Source: a virus. Taken from it: DNA of 34,780 nucleotides. A program made the position numbers and the translations under genes. The notes beneath the pieces are model-generated. The model saw only the letters and a list, made by a program, of their open reading frames with translations, made no database searches and was not told where the DNA came from. Shown here in pieces: positions 16,077-25,237 of this stretch (position 1 is the stretch's first letter; every line of letters begins with the position of its first letter). The stretch is from the IMG/VR virus record IMGVR_UViG_3300031758_000271, positions 1-34,780 of that record, one strand, 5' to 3'.

Positions 16077-16700
16077 TTAATCCTGGAGATCGTCAAACGA
16101 AACGGTGAACACTTCGGCGGCGACGCGAGTGTATGCCGCTCGGGCCTCCAGAAGCACAAACACGGCCGAGCCCGACGCCAGCTTCGTGTTCATGTCGAAA
16201 CCGACGACGGGCAGGCCGAAACCAGCCGCGCCATCCGAAAACGCCCGGTCGATCGTGACGTCAAACGCGCCGCGGTAATCCGCCACGCCGGACGGCAGAA
16301 ACGCGCCGTCGTCGCCATTTGTCACGGTGGGCGACGCCGTCCAAAGGTGAATTCGGAAGCTGGCGTTCGTCAGGACCGAGCCGGATTTCGCCAGCTTCGC
16401 GCGACGGAGCATGAAGCTACCCGCCGCAATCCGCGACGCCGAAATGGAGATCGGAACGACACTGCCCGCCGTGGCGCTGTTCGCCACCAGATCGCCCACG
16501 GCGTAGGTTGTCACGCTGTTCGGTAGCGTCGTGCTCCCGGCCGGGTTCGCCATGACGCCCCCGGTGGTCACGACGCCGCCGGCGGCCGTGGTCACGGGGA
16601 GGGCTGCGCCGGGAGTAACGCCGATGAATTCCAGGGCGTTCGTGGAGGCGTTGCGCCGCATGATGGCGACGCCGCTATTGGCGATCGGGTCGAAATCCAT
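16077..16700 (-). CDS. Hypothetical structural protein of the fibre island
   Basis: The 207-residue product (MDFDPIANSGVAIMRRNAST) has a Gly/Thr/Val-rich first third and then a beta-rich domain (YAVGDLVANSATAGSVVPIS, GSFMLRRAKLAKSGSVLTNA, RIHLWTASPTVTNGDDGAF). I have seen this domain pattern beside phage fibre and spike genes, but no function is established to my knowledge. It stands between the collagen-like fibre and the head-spike gene, only 6 bases before the latter, and is probably a virion protein. Confidence 0.7.
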   Translation of the reverse strand: MDFDPIANSGVAIMRRNASTNALEFIGVTPGAALPVTTAAGGVVTTGGVMANPAGSTTLPNSVTTYAVGDLVANSATAGSVVPISISASRIAAGSFMLRRAKLAKSGSVLTNASFRIHLWTASPTVTNGDDGAFLPSGVADYRGAFDVTIDRAFSDGAAGFGLPVVGFDMNTKLASGSAVFVLLEARAAYTRVAAEVFTVSFDDLQD

Positions 16701-16732
16701 GGCGCAACGCCCCGCTGAAAATTGTGTTACGG

Positions 16733-16756
16733 CGAGGCTACCACACGATAGCCCCG
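16733..16756 (-). other. Hairpin in the 73-base gap between two fibre-island genes
   Basis: Positions 16756-16749 pair with 16740-16733 (CGGGGCTA with TAGCCTCG, 8 bp including one G-T) around an 8-base loop on the minus strand. A TTTT run follows only about 10 bases later, so it is a poor terminator. It could weaken transcription into the head-spike genes or stabilise the message. Confidence 0.3.
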
Positions 16757-16773
16757 ATACGGAAGCGCAGCCG

Positions 16774-17106
16774 CTACGCTTGGGTAAGCGCGGCGGGATT
16801 GATCAGCCGCAGAACGGCCGAATGGAGCTGCCCCGGGCCGAAGATCAGCGCGACTCGGTCGCAGGCCAGCGTAACCTGTTCGGCGGTCATTTCGATTTCC
16901 GTTTCAGCGACGGCGACCCGGCAATACAGCCGCGTCAACGCCATGAACGCCTGACTTGCGCCCGGCTTCCCGTCCGTTTCCGCCCGGCCGTCGATTGCGT
17001 CCAGGATCACGTCACGGAGGGTGAAATTCGTGTCAGCCGTGCGCTTGATCGGAGCGCCTTCGCGACCGATCAGCGGGGCGGTAAGATCAAATTTTCCTTC
17101 GGCCAT
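16774..17106 (-). CDS. Hypothetical small protein downstream of the fibre gene
   Basis: The start is at ATG 17106-17104, with AAGGA about nine bases upstream; the longer frame to 17160 runs into the fibre gene. The 110-residue product (MAEGKFDLTAPLIGREGAPI) contains TNFTLRDVILDAIDGRAETD and a helical C-terminal half (QAFMALTRLYCRVAVAETEI). It resembles small proteins found next to fibre genes, sometimes thought to be fibre assembly factors. I know no proven function. Confidence 0.72.
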   Translation of the reverse strand: MAEGKFDLTAPLIGREGAPIKRTADTNFTLRDVILDAIDGRAETDGKPGASQAFMALTRLYCRVAVAETEIEMTAEQVTLACDRVALIFGPGQLHSAVLRLINPAALTQA

Positions 17107-17122
17107 TCGGCTTTTCCTTGTG

Positions 17123-19105
17123 CTAGCTGACAGTGAACGCTTGCGTGCGCGTGGTTCCATCAGATCCGCGGGCCTTGAGCGTTACGGTCGTGTTGTTCGT
17201 AAATTCGAGCGCCAGATCGCCATTTGTCGGGAGCGTGATGGACGCGCCGGGCGCGAACACCAGGCTAGAGGCGTGAATTCGCATCAAGCCGTCCTGGTTC
17301 ATGTTGATGCGCGCAAGCTCGGTCGCGCCGGGTCCATTTTTAAACGAAATGTAGCCGTCCGAGCCTGTGAAAGTGCCGTTGTTGATCGTCAGGCCGTAAT
17401 CGGCGCTGTGCGCGCCCGCGATGCCGATGGTGGCCTGCCCGGTGATCCCCAGAGCGCCCGTGACCGTCGTTGTCCCCGACACGCCGCGAATGACTTCAAC
17501 ACCGCCGGCCGACAACGCCCATGTGTCGGCGGCGGGCGACCAGAAGCCCGTGTTGGAGTCACCAGAGAAGCTGATGCCCGGCGTACCGACCGCGCCCAAC
17601 GGGGCGATGAACGTCGTGGTGGCTGTGATCGACGTACCCGCCGTGATCGACGTGCCCGCCGTGATCGTGGTCGTGGTCGCCAAAGCGCCGGTGACGCTGA
17701 CAAGACCCGACACGCCCCGGATGGTCTCAACACCACCGGCCCCCAACGCCCATGTGTTCGCGGCAGGCGACCAGAGGCCGGTGTCGCTGTCGCCGCTAAA
17801 GGTGAAGCCCGGCGTTCCGACCGCTCCGAGAGGCGCGATGAACGACGTGCCGGCATAGTAACTGCGGATGCGCGAAGCACCCAAGAGGCCCTCATCGTAG
17901 GTGTTGTCGACAGTCGCGAGGGTGTGGCCGCTGGCGTTGATGCTGCGCCGCACTGTTCCGCCGGTACCGAGTTCCAGCAGGACGCCGTTGATCCTCAGCG
18001 TCCCATCTTGATTGACGTTGAGGCGCGCAAACTCAGTAGCACCGGGGCCATTTACGAACGAAATGTAGCCGTCCGAGCCCGTGAAAGTGCCGTTGCGAAT
18101 TGTGATGCCGTAATCGGTGCCATGAGCGCCTGCGACTCCGATGCCCACCTGACCCACAACGTCGAGCTTTACGGCGGGCGAGGTAGTCCCGATGCCGACG
18201 TTCCCGCTGCTCATCGTCAGCGTGTCGGTCAAGTCACTCTGCATGGTGACCTTGGTGTCGGATACGATTCGCGCGAGGCCGTTCTCGCACCTCATTTCAA
18301 TGTAATCGGCGTTGTTCGGGCTTCGCGCCCGAAACGGAAACCCTTCGTATGAGACCGTACCCGCGCTGTCCGACGATAGCCAACGCGTCTGGTTAATGTC
18401 CCCCGAGTAAAGGGTGAAGCCACCCGTGCCGCCGCCAACAGACCCGCCGACGTTGATCTTGACCATGCCCGTACCGGCGGCGTTGATTTGCGTGTCGCCG
18501 TTGATCCCAGCACCACCGATGAACCGGTGCCCGCCCTCTGCGAACAGGATGAAATCATTCGCCGCGTTGGAGCCCATGAGCCAACCGGCGTCTTGGTTGT
18601 ACTCGCGGAAGTAGATGTACCGCCGATGCTGGGCCGTCAGCCCGGCTTTGATCGTAATCGAATACCGAAGATCTTGATCGTCTTCGTTATCGATCAGCAG
18701 CGCGCCCCCCGTCGCGCCGTAGGGCGTGCGGATGTGCATCCGGTAGACGGCGCTCGGGGTGGTCACGCCGAAGCCGGTGTTCCCGAGATTGTCGGTTCGC
18801 CACCGTTCCACACCACCGGTCGACGCCGCGAGCATATTGGCGGCAGGCGACCAGAAGCCCGTGTCGGTGTCGCCTATGACGGCCCAGCCCGGCGCAGCTG
18901 CCGTGCCCGGGTCGAACCCGGTCGCTATGGGCCCGGGCGGACCCTGCGGCCCAATCGGGCCTATCGGCCCCTGGATCCCCTGGATACCTTGCGCCCCGGT
19001 CGCCCCCGTCGCCCCCGTCGGACCCGTCGGGCCCGTCGGCCCGGTTGCGCCTGTCGCCCCGGCGGGTCCGGCCGGCCCGGTCGGGCCGTTAATGATCACG
19101 GTCAT
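17123..19105 (-). CDS. Fibre protein with collagen-like stem and repeated modules
   Basis: Residues 7 to about 59 are Gly-X-Y repeats ([20 protein letters not shown] and onward), which should form a collagen-like triple helix. The remaining 600 residues carry repeated modules: three copies of a [20 protein letters not shown]-type segment and two copies of a module ending [20 protein letters not shown]. The end ([20 protein letters not shown]) has no visible chaperone domain. The gene begins in an ATGA overlap with a small adaptor-like gene. Because it lies among head genes, it may be a head fibre rather than a tail fibre; this is inference from position. Confidence 0.83.
   Translation of the reverse strand: MTVIINGPTGPAGPAGATGATGPTGPTGPTGATGATGAQGIQGIQGPIGPIGPQGPPGPIATGFDPGTAAAPGWAVIGDTDTGFWSPAANMLAASTGGVERWRTDNLGNTGFGVTTPSAVYRMHIRTPYGATGGALLIDNEDDQDLRYSITIKAGLTAQHRRYIYFREYNQDAGWLMGSNAANDFILFAEGGHRFIGGAGINGDTQINAAGTGMVKINVGGSVGGGTGGFTLYSGDINQTRWLSSDSAGTVSYEGFPFRARSPNNADYIEMRCENGLARIVSDTKVTMQSDLTDTLTMSSGNVGIGTTSPAVKLDVVGQVGIGVAGAHGTDYGITIRNGTFTGSDGYISFVNGPGATEFARLNVNQDGTLRINGVLLELGTGGTVRRSINASGHTLATVDNTYDEGLLGASRIRSYYAGTSFIAPLGAVGTPGFTFSGDSDTGLWSPAANTWALGAGGVETIRGVSGLVSVTGALATTTTITAGTSITAGTSITATTTFIAPLGAVGTPGISFSGDSNTGFWSPAADTWALSAGGVEVIRGVSGTTTVTGALGITGQATIGIAGAHSADYGLTINNGTFTGSDGYISFKNGPGATELARINMNQDGLMRIHASSLVFAPGASITLPTNGDLALEFTNNTTVTLKARGSDGTTRTQAFTVS
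17273..18150 (-). repeat. Paired DNA repeats inside the fibre gene
   Basis: Two repeat types are arranged in mirrored order: a segment at about 17273-17425 recurs at about 17990-18140 (product [13 protein letters not shown] plus NGPGATE), and a segment at about 17490-17600 recurs at about 17720-17840 (product [20 protein letters not shown] and [20 protein letters not shown]). A third, more diverged copy of the second type lies near 18800-18880. They could change fibre length by recombination. Confidence 0.75.
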
Positions 19106-19503
19106 TCGTCGACTACCACAAAAACGCTGGGGGGCTGGGGTCCGCTACCCGGAACGTATGCCGGGCCGGCGGGGGCGGTACGGTAGCCATAGCCTTGGAT
19201 TACGCCGGACCACGGCACGACTGGGTACGTCGGCGTCTCATTCACCAGCGCGAAATTGGCGCGCGTCCACGGCACGACGTCTTCCGTGTTCGTCCAGGTC
19301 ACGCGAATCAGACGGGTGTAGACGTCCGGGCCGGCCGCAAGCGCGACGCGAAACTGGCCGCTCACTTCGAAAAACAGCGCCCATGTCGAAATGTCCTGAA
19401 ACACGCCGCCCTCGCGAAACTTCACGGGGATGTACAGCGAGGACCGGCCGTGCAGATCGATATTGCCCGCTTCGTCGACCACAGGCGGCATGACGGCGGA
19501 CAT
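19102..19503 (-). CDS. Small fibre-adaptor-like structural protein
   Basis: The 133-residue product has [40 protein letters not shown], a strand-rich middle and a Pro/Gly-rich tail ([20 protein letters not shown]). The pattern '[23 protein letters not shown]' recalls the N-terminal domains of upper-baseplate or fibre-attachment proteins. Translational coupling (ATGA) to the collagen-like fibre supports a role in anchoring that fibre. The call is an inference and I do not know a named family. Confidence 0.62.
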   Translation of the reverse strand: MSAVMPPVVDEAGNIDLHGRSSLYIPVKFREGGVFQDISTWALFFEVSGQFRVALAAGPDVYTRLIRVTWTNTEDVVPWTRANFALVNETPTYPVVPWSGVIQGYGYRTAPAGPAYVPGSGPQPPSVFVVVDE

Positions 19504-19575
19504 GGGCGACGGGCTCCGAAAACAGTAGCCGGCACATTGCCACGGGCGGCCCTAGGCGTCAAACCCGAGCACGCC

Positions 19576-20385
19576 TCACGAATCGAACCCGGGCACGACG
19601 GCTTTGCTCACGCATCGGCAGTTCGGTTCGACCCCCGGCCACGTCCATTTACCTTCAAGAAACGCGCCCTTGGCGACGTCATAGGTCTGGCCGCTAAACG
19701 CCACATGCTCGGGTCGCGGCTCTTTTCCGCCCCCCGAATGCAGCCAAACAGCCTTCGTCACGCCGACCTCTTGCTGACGCACGCGCGTAAGCGCCGCCGT
19801 CGCCTTGTTCGTCTGGTCGCGTGCGATGAACGCCGCCCGCCGCCGCGTGATCCCCGTGCGCCGCTCTAGCGTGTCCGTGAGCGTCGCCAGGTCGCGGCCG
19901 GACTGAATCGCCCGCATCACGTCGCCCTGCACCTGCGTGAAATACTGCGACGGTATCGACCGAATGAGCTGCACATTCTCCGCGATGGTCGCCTGCAACA
20001 CGTCGTTCTGCGTCGCGGTCATCCGGAACCGCACGGTGAACCCGTACTTGCGGAGCGCCGCCATCAGCGCCCGGTCGGATCGATCCGCGACCGCCTTGGC
20101 GAAGTGCTCGGCCATGATCACGGCGAGTTTGTCGAAATTGCGATTCCAGCGCCGCGCCAGTAGCCGCATGGCCCGTTCCATTTCGCGCGCGGGGCTGGCG
20201 TCCATACTGAGGACGCCCCCTAAGTCCTGGGCGAGCTCGGGCGGATTGGCGCGGTAATTGGCCCGCAGCCAATAGATGACGGAACGCGTCATGTCATCCA
20301 CGGCCGTTTCGAGCCGCTTCTGGTAGGCGGTGCGAATCCCGACGTTTGGGCGGGCGGCGGGGAGGGTCTTAGGTTTCGAAGCCAT
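19576..20385 (-). CDS. Mu F-like minor head protein
   Basis: The 269-residue product has the phage Mu gpF/SPP1 gp7 head morphogenesis pattern: a helical N-terminal half, then SGRDLATLTDTLERRTGITR, RRAAFIARDQTNKATAALTR and the end LEGKWTWPGVEPNCRCVSKA with the conserved N-CRC element. Such proteins enter the prohead with the portal and are ejected or guide DNA. The gene overlaps the portal end by 17 bases. The following 72 bases (19504-19575) hold no gene or clear signal. Confidence 0.9.
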   Translation of the reverse strand: MASKPKTLPAARPNVGIRTAYQKRLETAVDDMTRSVIYWLRANYRANPPELAQDLGGVLSMDASPAREMERAMRLLARRWNRNFDKLAVIMAEHFAKAVADRSDRALMAALRKYGFTVRFRMTATQNDVLQATIAENVQLIRSIPSQYFTQVQGDVMRAIQSGRDLATLTDTLERRTGITRRRAAFIARDQTNKATAALTRVRQQEVGVTKAVWLHSGGGKEPRPEHVAFSGQTYDVAKGAFLEGKWTWPGVEPNCRCVSKAVVPGFDS

Positions 20386-21838
20386 CGCCCGGCTCGTCAG
20401 TCAGATCGGCGCCCGGCTCGTCAGTCAGATCGGCGGGCGGCTCGGGGACGTCCGACACGTCTAGGCCGTGGTATGGGCCCTCACGGTCGGCGGCCAGTCG
20501 CGCGCGGACTTCCTCGGCCGACAACACCCCGCCGTCTACGTACACCATATCCGTGTCGGCGTTTGTCTTCCGGATGGTCGCCGTGGTCGAGTCGTCGTCT
20601 TCCCAAAGCGAATTCCAGTTCGCCACGATCGTGTCGTCAATGTCGCCAAATTCGTTGAGCTGAATCAGGTCCATGACGTATTTCAACGGCGCGCTGAACA
20701 GGGCTTCCTGTTGCGACGCAATCCAAGCGTAATACGTTTTGATTTCGCCATCGCTGGACGCGTTCAGCCCGGACGGCGTGATGCCCAGCAACACTACCAG
20801 GGGGATACCGGCGACGCTGGCCATTTGCTCTTGCGACTGGGCTTGGAGTTTATCCAGGCTGGACAGCGGCGTCGACACGTTCACGAATTCCTCGGTCTCC
20901 ATGTCGACCATGGAAACGCCGCGGTTATCGCGGGTCCGCGTGAACAGTTCGGCACGGGCGATCAACGCCTCTGCGCCGCCTTCGTTCAGCACCGTGCCGA
21001 GATTCGTTTTGATGACGTCTTTCGAGTAGTTGCTTACCAGATCGCTTACGGACTGACGCGTGCGAATCCAGTTGTCGACGTACGGTTTTGCGAGCTGCGA
21101 CATGGACAGGCCGCCGAACGAGTACGCCGGTTTCAGAATGTCCGGCAGAGGCCGCGACACGAACGTCAGCAGTCGCGAACGGTGAACCGACTTACCCATG
21201 ACCAGCCACGAGCGCGGTTTGTAAAAGTCGGGGTGCAGCGGGTCGTTTGCGTCGTATTGGTCTGGGTACGTCCAGAGCGGTTCAACGGTGCGGAACCCCA
21301 CGAGCGACCCGGCCTTGACCTTGCGCTTATCCAGAAACAGCGGCGTTTTCAGTTCTTCCGGGTCGTCCGTTTTCCCGGTGTCGACGTAGAGGTGGCCGCG
21401 CCCAAAAAACCCGTCGAGTTCGGCGACCTTGCGAAACAGCTCCTGAACGGAGAATTTCCGCATGGCTTCCGTAAGCCGGGCGACCCGGTCGGTTTTCTCG
21501 TCACCCGTCGCCGTGACTGTGACCCACCGGCGCGTCATGTCTTTCGCCAGAATTTCGCTGATGCGGCGGTATTCGGGCCGCTGCGTCAGTTCGGCCAGGT
21601 ACGGATACCCCGGGAAAAACAGCCCCTCACTGATGCCTGCGTACGGGCCGTTCATAGCCCAGCCGTACACGGCCGCATCGTCCATCGCCATGGCCGGCGC
21701 AAGCCCGGTAACGCCCGGCGGCGGTTCGGCCGGCGTAAACGGCGTGCGACCGCCGACCTGTTCGGTCACGGGGGCGAGCATTTGCCCGCGTGCGCGATCA
21801 GAAATCTTCATCGGGCGACGACGAGCGGGCGGTTTCAT
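20369..21838 (-). CDS. Portal protein, DUF1073 type
   Basis: The start is at ATG 21838-21836, forming ATGA with the terminase stop; the longer frame to 22123 lies within the terminase gene. The 489-residue product contains DUF1073 landmarks: [69 protein letters not shown] and [20 protein letters not shown] followed by [17 protein letters not shown]. It forms the dodecameric ring for DNA passage. The C-terminus ends in an acidic tandem repeat ([17 protein letters not shown]) encoded by two near-identical 24-base units at about 20386-20435. Confidence 0.92.
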   Translation of the reverse strand: MKPPARRRPMKISDRARGQMLAPVTEQVGGRTPFTPAEPPPGVTGLAPAMAMDDAAVYGWAMNGPYAGISEGLFFPGYPYLAELTQRPEYRRISEILAKDMTRRWVTVTATGDEKTDRVARLTEAMRKFSVQELFRKVAELDGFFGRGHLYVDTGKTDDPEELKTPLFLDKRKVKAGSLVGFRTVEPLWTYPDQYDANDPLHPDFYKPRSWLVMGKSVHRSRLLTFVSRPLPDILKPAYSFGGLSMSQLAKPYVDNWIRTRQSVSDLVSNYSKDVIKTNLGTVLNEGGAEALIARAELFTRTRDNRGVSMVDMETEEFVNVSTPLSSLDKLQAQSQEQMASVAGIPLVVLLGITPSGLNASSDGEIKTYYAWIASQQEALFSAPLKYVMDLIQLNEFGDIDDTIVANWNSLWEDDDSTTATIRKTNADTDMVYVDGGVLSAEEVRARLAADREGPYHGLDVSDVPEPPADLTDEPGADLTDEPGDGFET

Positions 21839-23430
21839 ATCTTTGCCAGGGCCCCGAGATTGATGCGCATGGGTTCGCGCGAGGTCTGACTGTATGCGAT
21901 CATGACCGCATCCGCTAGGTTCGGCGACTTGCTGCCGTCCGGGGCCTTGTCCACCACGATTTTGCCGGCCAGATTCAGCGAATACGTCGGCTGCGACAGT
22001 TCGCCCGACAATTTCGTGAGGCAGGCCAGATCCGGCGAAAGGTCGATAATGTCGTCCGGATTGTAGGGCGCGCTGGCGGTCACGGCGCGGTGGGTCGCGA
22101 GGAACCGCTTCCGTAGCCCCCACCAGGCTTGCGCTTTCTTATTCGAAAAGAAATCGGCGTTTTTCCGCCCGGGCTCATCGCTCCCGTCCGGGTTATAGAC
22201 CGCTTCGCTTCCCCGGAACGGCCGGACGTCGATTTGACGTTGGCCGGCCTCGGCACGCAAGGCGTTGATCACCCGCGCGTCACCCCGAACACCCGCGCCA
22301 AGGCCGTCCGCATCATACAGAAAGCCCGGGAGCGAAAGCGCGTCGCACGCACTAAACACCCGCTGCACCGAACCAAATATGTCATCCCCGATTCCGCGCC
22401 ATTCCTCCAGATAGTGCAGCCGCGGGCCGTGACGGGCGGCTAGGGCGAGGTTATCCCGGCCTTCATCGGCGACGTCGAAACCGCCCACATGGCCGCCCGT
22501 GGGCGCGATACCCAGCTTGCGGCATGCGTCGACCGCCGATTGAACCCACGCGCTGGGTATCAGCACGCCTTCCGCGCTGGCGCTATAGTCGCGGTTCACC
22601 TCCTGGGCGAGCGTCACGGGGTCCAGCTCGGCTTCCTGCTTCGCGTACCAGGCGTCGTCTTTCCGGGGGTCGTCGCGCCAATCGAACACAAACACGTCGA
22701 TTTTTCCCGAGTGCCGCTTGATCTCGAATGGGTTGCCTCGGCCGTTGACCGACGACACATCGATACGGCAGTTCGTCGTCTGCGATAGCGACGCCTCCAC
22801 GAGCTGCGGGCGCTCCAGGAACGCCGCCTCGTCAACGAAATAGATGGACGCCCGGTCGCCCCGCCCGATGCCGTCGCCTGCCTCGCCGGTGATATGCGAA
22901 TTCGTCGCCGGGAATTTGATCCGCATGTGCGGAGCGTCAGTCTTCACGTCCCACCCGTTCAGGAATTCCGGCGGAAGGTTTTTCAGGAACATGCGCGCCT
23001 TGAAAAACAGCGACTTCGGGCTGTCCAGCTTGTCGACGTATTCCTCTTTGCGCGACCCGAACCCGATAGATACCCCTTCGTTGAACAGACAAAGCGTGCT
23101 GGCCGTCGCCACCGCTAGCCACGAAATACCGCAGTCGCGTGATTTCTCCGTGAGCCCAGGCGAACGGCCGCGCCAGTGCTCCAACACCCAATCAATCCAT
23201 TCGCGTTGTCGCGGAAACAACATGAACGGGATGGTCGACGGAAGGCCGATATCGGCATTACGCGGATCGAAAGTCACGCCCCAGTCGTTTATGAAGTCGG
23301 CCGGGTGCTGGCGATAGAACGCTTTAAGCGGGGGCAGGCGCGCGGCCGGGTCCTCGCGAATCCACTGGAGCCGGCGGATGCGCTCGGCCAGCACCGGCAC
23401 GTAATCGGGATTTTTCCAATCGAAGGTCAC
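21835..23430 (-). CDS. terL: Terminase large subunit
   Basis: I place the start at GTG 23430-23428 (product starts [20 protein letters not shown]), which overlaps the preceding TGA as GTGA and matches the FDWxNPDY start of this terminase group. The 531-residue product has a Walker A-like motif ([11 protein letters not shown], about 95-104), a Walker B (IYFVDEAAF, 196-204) and an RNase H-type nuclease domain starting at D319 ([12 protein letters not shown]) and closing near [10 protein letters not shown]. It is the packaging motor and DNA-cutting enzyme. An alternative ATG at 23508 would add 26 residues overlapping the Cys-rich gene. Confidence 0.93.
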   Translation of the reverse strand: MTFDWKNPDYVPVLAERIRRLQWIREDPAARLPPLKAFYRQHPADFINDWGVTFDPRNADIGLPSTIPFMLFPRQREWIDWVLEHWRGRSPGLTEKSRDCGISWLAVATASTLCLFNEGVSIGFGSRKEEYVDKLDSPKSLFFKARMFLKNLPPEFLNGWDVKTDAPHMRIKFPATNSHITGEAGDGIGRGDRASIYFVDEAAFLERPQLVEASLSQTTNCRIDVSSVNGRGNPFEIKRHSGKIDVFVFDWRDDPRKDDAWYAKQEAELDPVTLAQEVNRDYSASAEGVLIPSAWVQSAVDACRKLGIAPTGGHVGGFDVADEGRDNLALAARHGPRLHYLEEWRGIGDDIFGSVQRVFSACDALSLPGFLYDADGLGAGVRGDARVINALRAEAGQRQIDVRPFRGSEAVYNPDGSDEPGRKNADFFSNKKAQAWWGLRKRFLATHRAVTASAPYNPDDIIDLSPDLACLTKLSGELSQPTYSLNLAGKIVVDKAPDGSKSPNLADAVMIAYSQTSREPMRINLGALAKI

Positions 23431-23588
23431 GGGGGTGGCGGATACGTCCACGAATAACCGCACGCGCCGCGCGCCCGAATCGGTTTGTCCGGGCCGCATT
23501 TCGGGCACATTCCCGCGAACACGCGCACTGCGTTGCCCGGTTGGCGTTCAACCGTACGAATGATCACGTCCGTCGCGGCCCGGTTCAT
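23427..23588 (-). CDS. Small zinc ribbon-like protein
   Basis: A 53-residue frame starts at ATG 23588-23586, overlapping the previous stop as ATGA, and ends in GTGA with the terminase. The sequence [20 protein letters not shown] leads to [20 protein letters not shown] and [10 protein letters not shown], giving C-x2-C and one further Cys; the fourth ligand is not obvious. Overlaps on both sides argue that it is translated. It could bind nucleic acid. No function is recognised. Confidence 0.62.
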   Translation of the reverse strand: MNRAATDVIIRTVERQPGNAVRVFAGMCPKCGPDKPIRARGACGYSWTYPPPP

Positions 23589-23965
23589 TCGCAGGCCCTC
23601 ACGGCTGCGACCAGGTCGGCCAGCGGCCCGGGCGGAAGCGTCACCGGCGCGGCGTCCATGTTGATCGACACGAGATAATTCGCCAGCGCCGGCGCGACGT
23701 CCGCCACCGGCTCCCACGCCGCTTCGCGCTCCTCGGCTTCACGCTCCAGCTCGGCTAGGCGCTCACGCACGTCCGACACGACGCCCTCCAGTTCGTCCAG
23801 CATTTCCGGGAGCGTTTTCGGTTCGCTCATGGCCTTGATCGTCGCGTCGCGCTTTGCCAGGGTCGCTTCCGCGCACTGGAGCGCCTCGGGGGTGCAGCAC
23901 ACGCACGCGCCCAGATCGGGGAGGTCGGACAGGTAGTGCGTGCCGGTGCAATACTCGCATGTCAT
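23585..23965 (-). CDS. Hypothetical Cys-rich coiled-coil protein upstream of terminase
   Basis: The 126-residue product has an N-terminal Cys cluster (TCEYC at 2-6 and ACVCC at about 20-24, probably a zinc site) and a long charged helix (PEMLDELEGVVSDVRERLAE, then LEREAEEREAAWE). It is the first gene after the dyad promoter at 24009-24024 and occupies the place where a small terminase subunit is usually found. No HTH of small terminases is visible, so I do not call it one. Confidence 0.65.
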   Translation of the reverse strand: MTCEYCTGTHYLSDLPDLGACVCCTPEALQCAEATLAKRDATIKAMSEPKTLPEMLDELEGVVSDVRERLAELEREAEEREAAWEPVADVAPALANYLVSINMDAAPVTLPPGPLADLVAAVRACE

Positions 23966-24008
23966 GGGGTCGGTCCCGCCTTGTGATGGCCCGCACCCTA
24001 GCGCCGCC

Positions 24009-24024
24009 GTGACCGACCCGTCAA
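24009..24024 (-). promoter_or_regulatory. Dyad operator/promoter before the packaging-head operon
   Basis: On the minus strand this is TTGACGGGTCGGTCAC, with inverted TGAC/GTCA arms. TTGACG can be a -35 box, with TAGGGT 18 bases later as a weak -10. It lies 44 bases before the ATG at 23965. The TGA stop of Rz1 (24023-24021) is part of the dyad. It matches 32614-32629 in 15 of 16 bases. Confidence 0.65.
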
Positions 24025-24326
24025 CACGCTTTCCGCGCGTCCGTCAAGCGGTCGGCCAGCGACTGCCCCCAATCGGCCAGCTCGCCCAGCCACGTCAGAT
24101 ACGCCGCCGTGGCCGCGCGTTCGTCGGCCGTTACCGGCGCGGGGATGCCTGCCGCATCCGGAACGCGTGGCCGAGCGGGCAGTTCCGCGCACACGCTGGG
24201 CGGCGGTTTACTTGGGGCGGGCGTCACTGGCGGGAGAGGCTTCCCCCACCACGTCGCGCAGCTCGCGAGCGCCAATGATGCCGCGCAAACCACCAGGGCG
24301 CGCGGGAGCCGTCGTGACGCGTTCAA
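24021..24326 (-). CDS. Outer membrane spanin lipoprotein (Rz1-like)
   Basis: The 101-residue product starts at TTG 24326-24324, supported by AGAGGG about seven bases upstream. It has a positively charged start, a hydrophobic stretch and a lipobox (LALASC, lipid-bearing Cys at 23), then a Pro-rich segment (KPLPPVTPAPSKPPPSVC), typical of o-spanins. It begins inside the Rz-like gene in another frame (overlap 24208-24326), the usual Rz/Rz1 nesting. With Rz it should fuse inner and outer membranes at the end of lysis. Confidence 0.85.
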   Translation of the reverse strand: MNASRRLPRALVVCAASLALASCATWWGKPLPPVTPAPSKPPPSVCAELPARPRVPDAAGIPAPVTADERAATAAYLTWLGELADWGQSLADRLTDARKAC

Positions 24327-24576
24327 TGGTTCGCCCTCTCGTTACCGCAGCGGCTAAGCCGGCGGCGCATGTCGTCTGGAGACTGTCATAGCTCGCAACC
24401 GCCGCCGCCGCGTCACGCGTGCGCGCTTTCTCGCTAACGGTCACGGCGGTACGGGCTGCGTCGCGTTCGGCGGTGCGCACCGCCAGATCGCGCCCCAGCC
24501 GCTGGGCGTGACCCGCCGTCACAGCCAGTCCGAGCGCCAACGCCACAATCGCTCCGATAAACCACGGGCGCGGCAT
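24208..24576 (-). CDS. Inner membrane spanin (Rz-like)
   Basis: The start is at ATG 24576-24574, overlapping the endolysin stop as TAATG; an upstream in-frame extension to 24615 lies within the endolysin gene. The 122-residue product has one N-terminal membrane anchor (WFIGAIVALALGLAVTAG) and a periplasmic helical part (RDLAVRTAERDAARTAVTVS), ending in a basic stretch. Size, topology and nested Rz1 partner define it as an i-spanin. Confidence 0.85.
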   Translation of the reverse strand: MPRPWFIGAIVALALGLAVTAGHAQRLGRDLAVRTAERDAARTAVTVSEKARTRDAAAAVASYDSLQTTCAAGLAAAVTRGRTIERVTTAPARPGGLRGIIGARELRDVVGEASPASDARPK

Positions 24577-24956
24577 TACGCCACCACGACCAGATCGCGG
24601 TCGCCGGACGCCCAAATGCGATCACGGATGGCCCGGGGCAGAATGATGCACCCATGCGACGCGGTGCCGGGTGAACGGATCGAATCCCCGTGGATCCGAA
24701 ACGCCGAACGGCCCGTGCCCGCGTGCGTATCGTCAGCGACGCCATCAACCGCTTCCAATTTCAGCGCGGCCGGCCCGACGTTTCGCGAGTCATACCGTTC
24801 CGTAATTCGCCAGCGGCCGGCCGGGATCGGCCCAATGCCACGCGCGTCCTGGGCGGCAGGGTTGTTTTTCCCCCACTCCCGTCCGCTGTAGCCGGTAGCG
24901 ACATGCGCACCGTCGTGCGTGAGGACGCCGCTCGATTGGTCGTATTTCCAGGTCAT
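24576..24956 (-). CDS. Endolysin candidate of L,D-transpeptidase/Tlde1 (DUF2778) type
   Basis: The start at ATG 24956-24954 overlaps the holin stop (ATGA). The 126-residue product has the start of DUF2778 proteins (MTWKYDQSSGVLTHDGAHVA), GYSGREWGKNNPAAQDARGI with GPIPAGRWRI, and the catalytic pattern FRIHGD (H89) plus SHGCIILP (H101, C103) of the YkuD L,D-transpeptidase fold. There is no signal peptide, so the holin should release it. In Salmonella, Tlde1 of this family attacks tetrapeptide stems of peptidoglycan (established). Its place between holin and spanins makes it the lysis enzyme by inference; there is no separate amidase or lysozyme in the cassette. Confidence 0.82.
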   Translation of the reverse strand: MTWKYDQSSGVLTHDGAHVATGYSGREWGKNNPAAQDARGIGPIPAGRWRITERYDSRNVGPAALKLEAVDGVADDTHAGTGRSAFRIHGDSIRSPGTASHGCIILPRAIRDRIWASGDRDLVVVA

Positions 24957-25237
24957 GGCTTGCCGTCTCCAAGGGCCACCAGACCCGGCGGCTCCGTCGC
25001 GTTGGTTCCACGAATCATCGCCCACGCCGCGCCGGCGACCGCGACGATGAACGCGCCCAGACCCGTAAGATACGCGCCCCATTCCGGCGCAGTCGGTTGG
25101 CGCGTGATCGCCACCGTGACGGTCACGCCGATGGCCAGCAACAGGCATACGAGCGTGATCAGCACGCCCAGCGCCCGGCCCAGCGCCCACGTCTCGCCGT
25201 CCAGACCGGTAAGCCAATCCTGGACAAGCTTACCCAT
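24953..25237 (-). CDS. Holin-like protein with two membrane segments
   Basis: The start at ATG 25237-25235 overlaps the preceding gene by 8 bases. The 94-residue product has a short charged start (MGKLVQDWLTGLDGETWALG), two hydrophobic segments (LGVLITLVCLLLAIGVTVTV and WGAYLTGLGAFIVAVAGAAW) and a polar tail. Size, topology and position before the endolysin identify a holin. No similarity to a particular holin class is claimed. Confidence 0.8.
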   Translation of the reverse strand: MGKLVQDWLTGLDGETWALGRALGVLITLVCLLLAIGVTVTVAITRQPTAPEWGAYLTGLGAFIVAVAGAAWAMIRGTNATEPPGLVALGDGKP

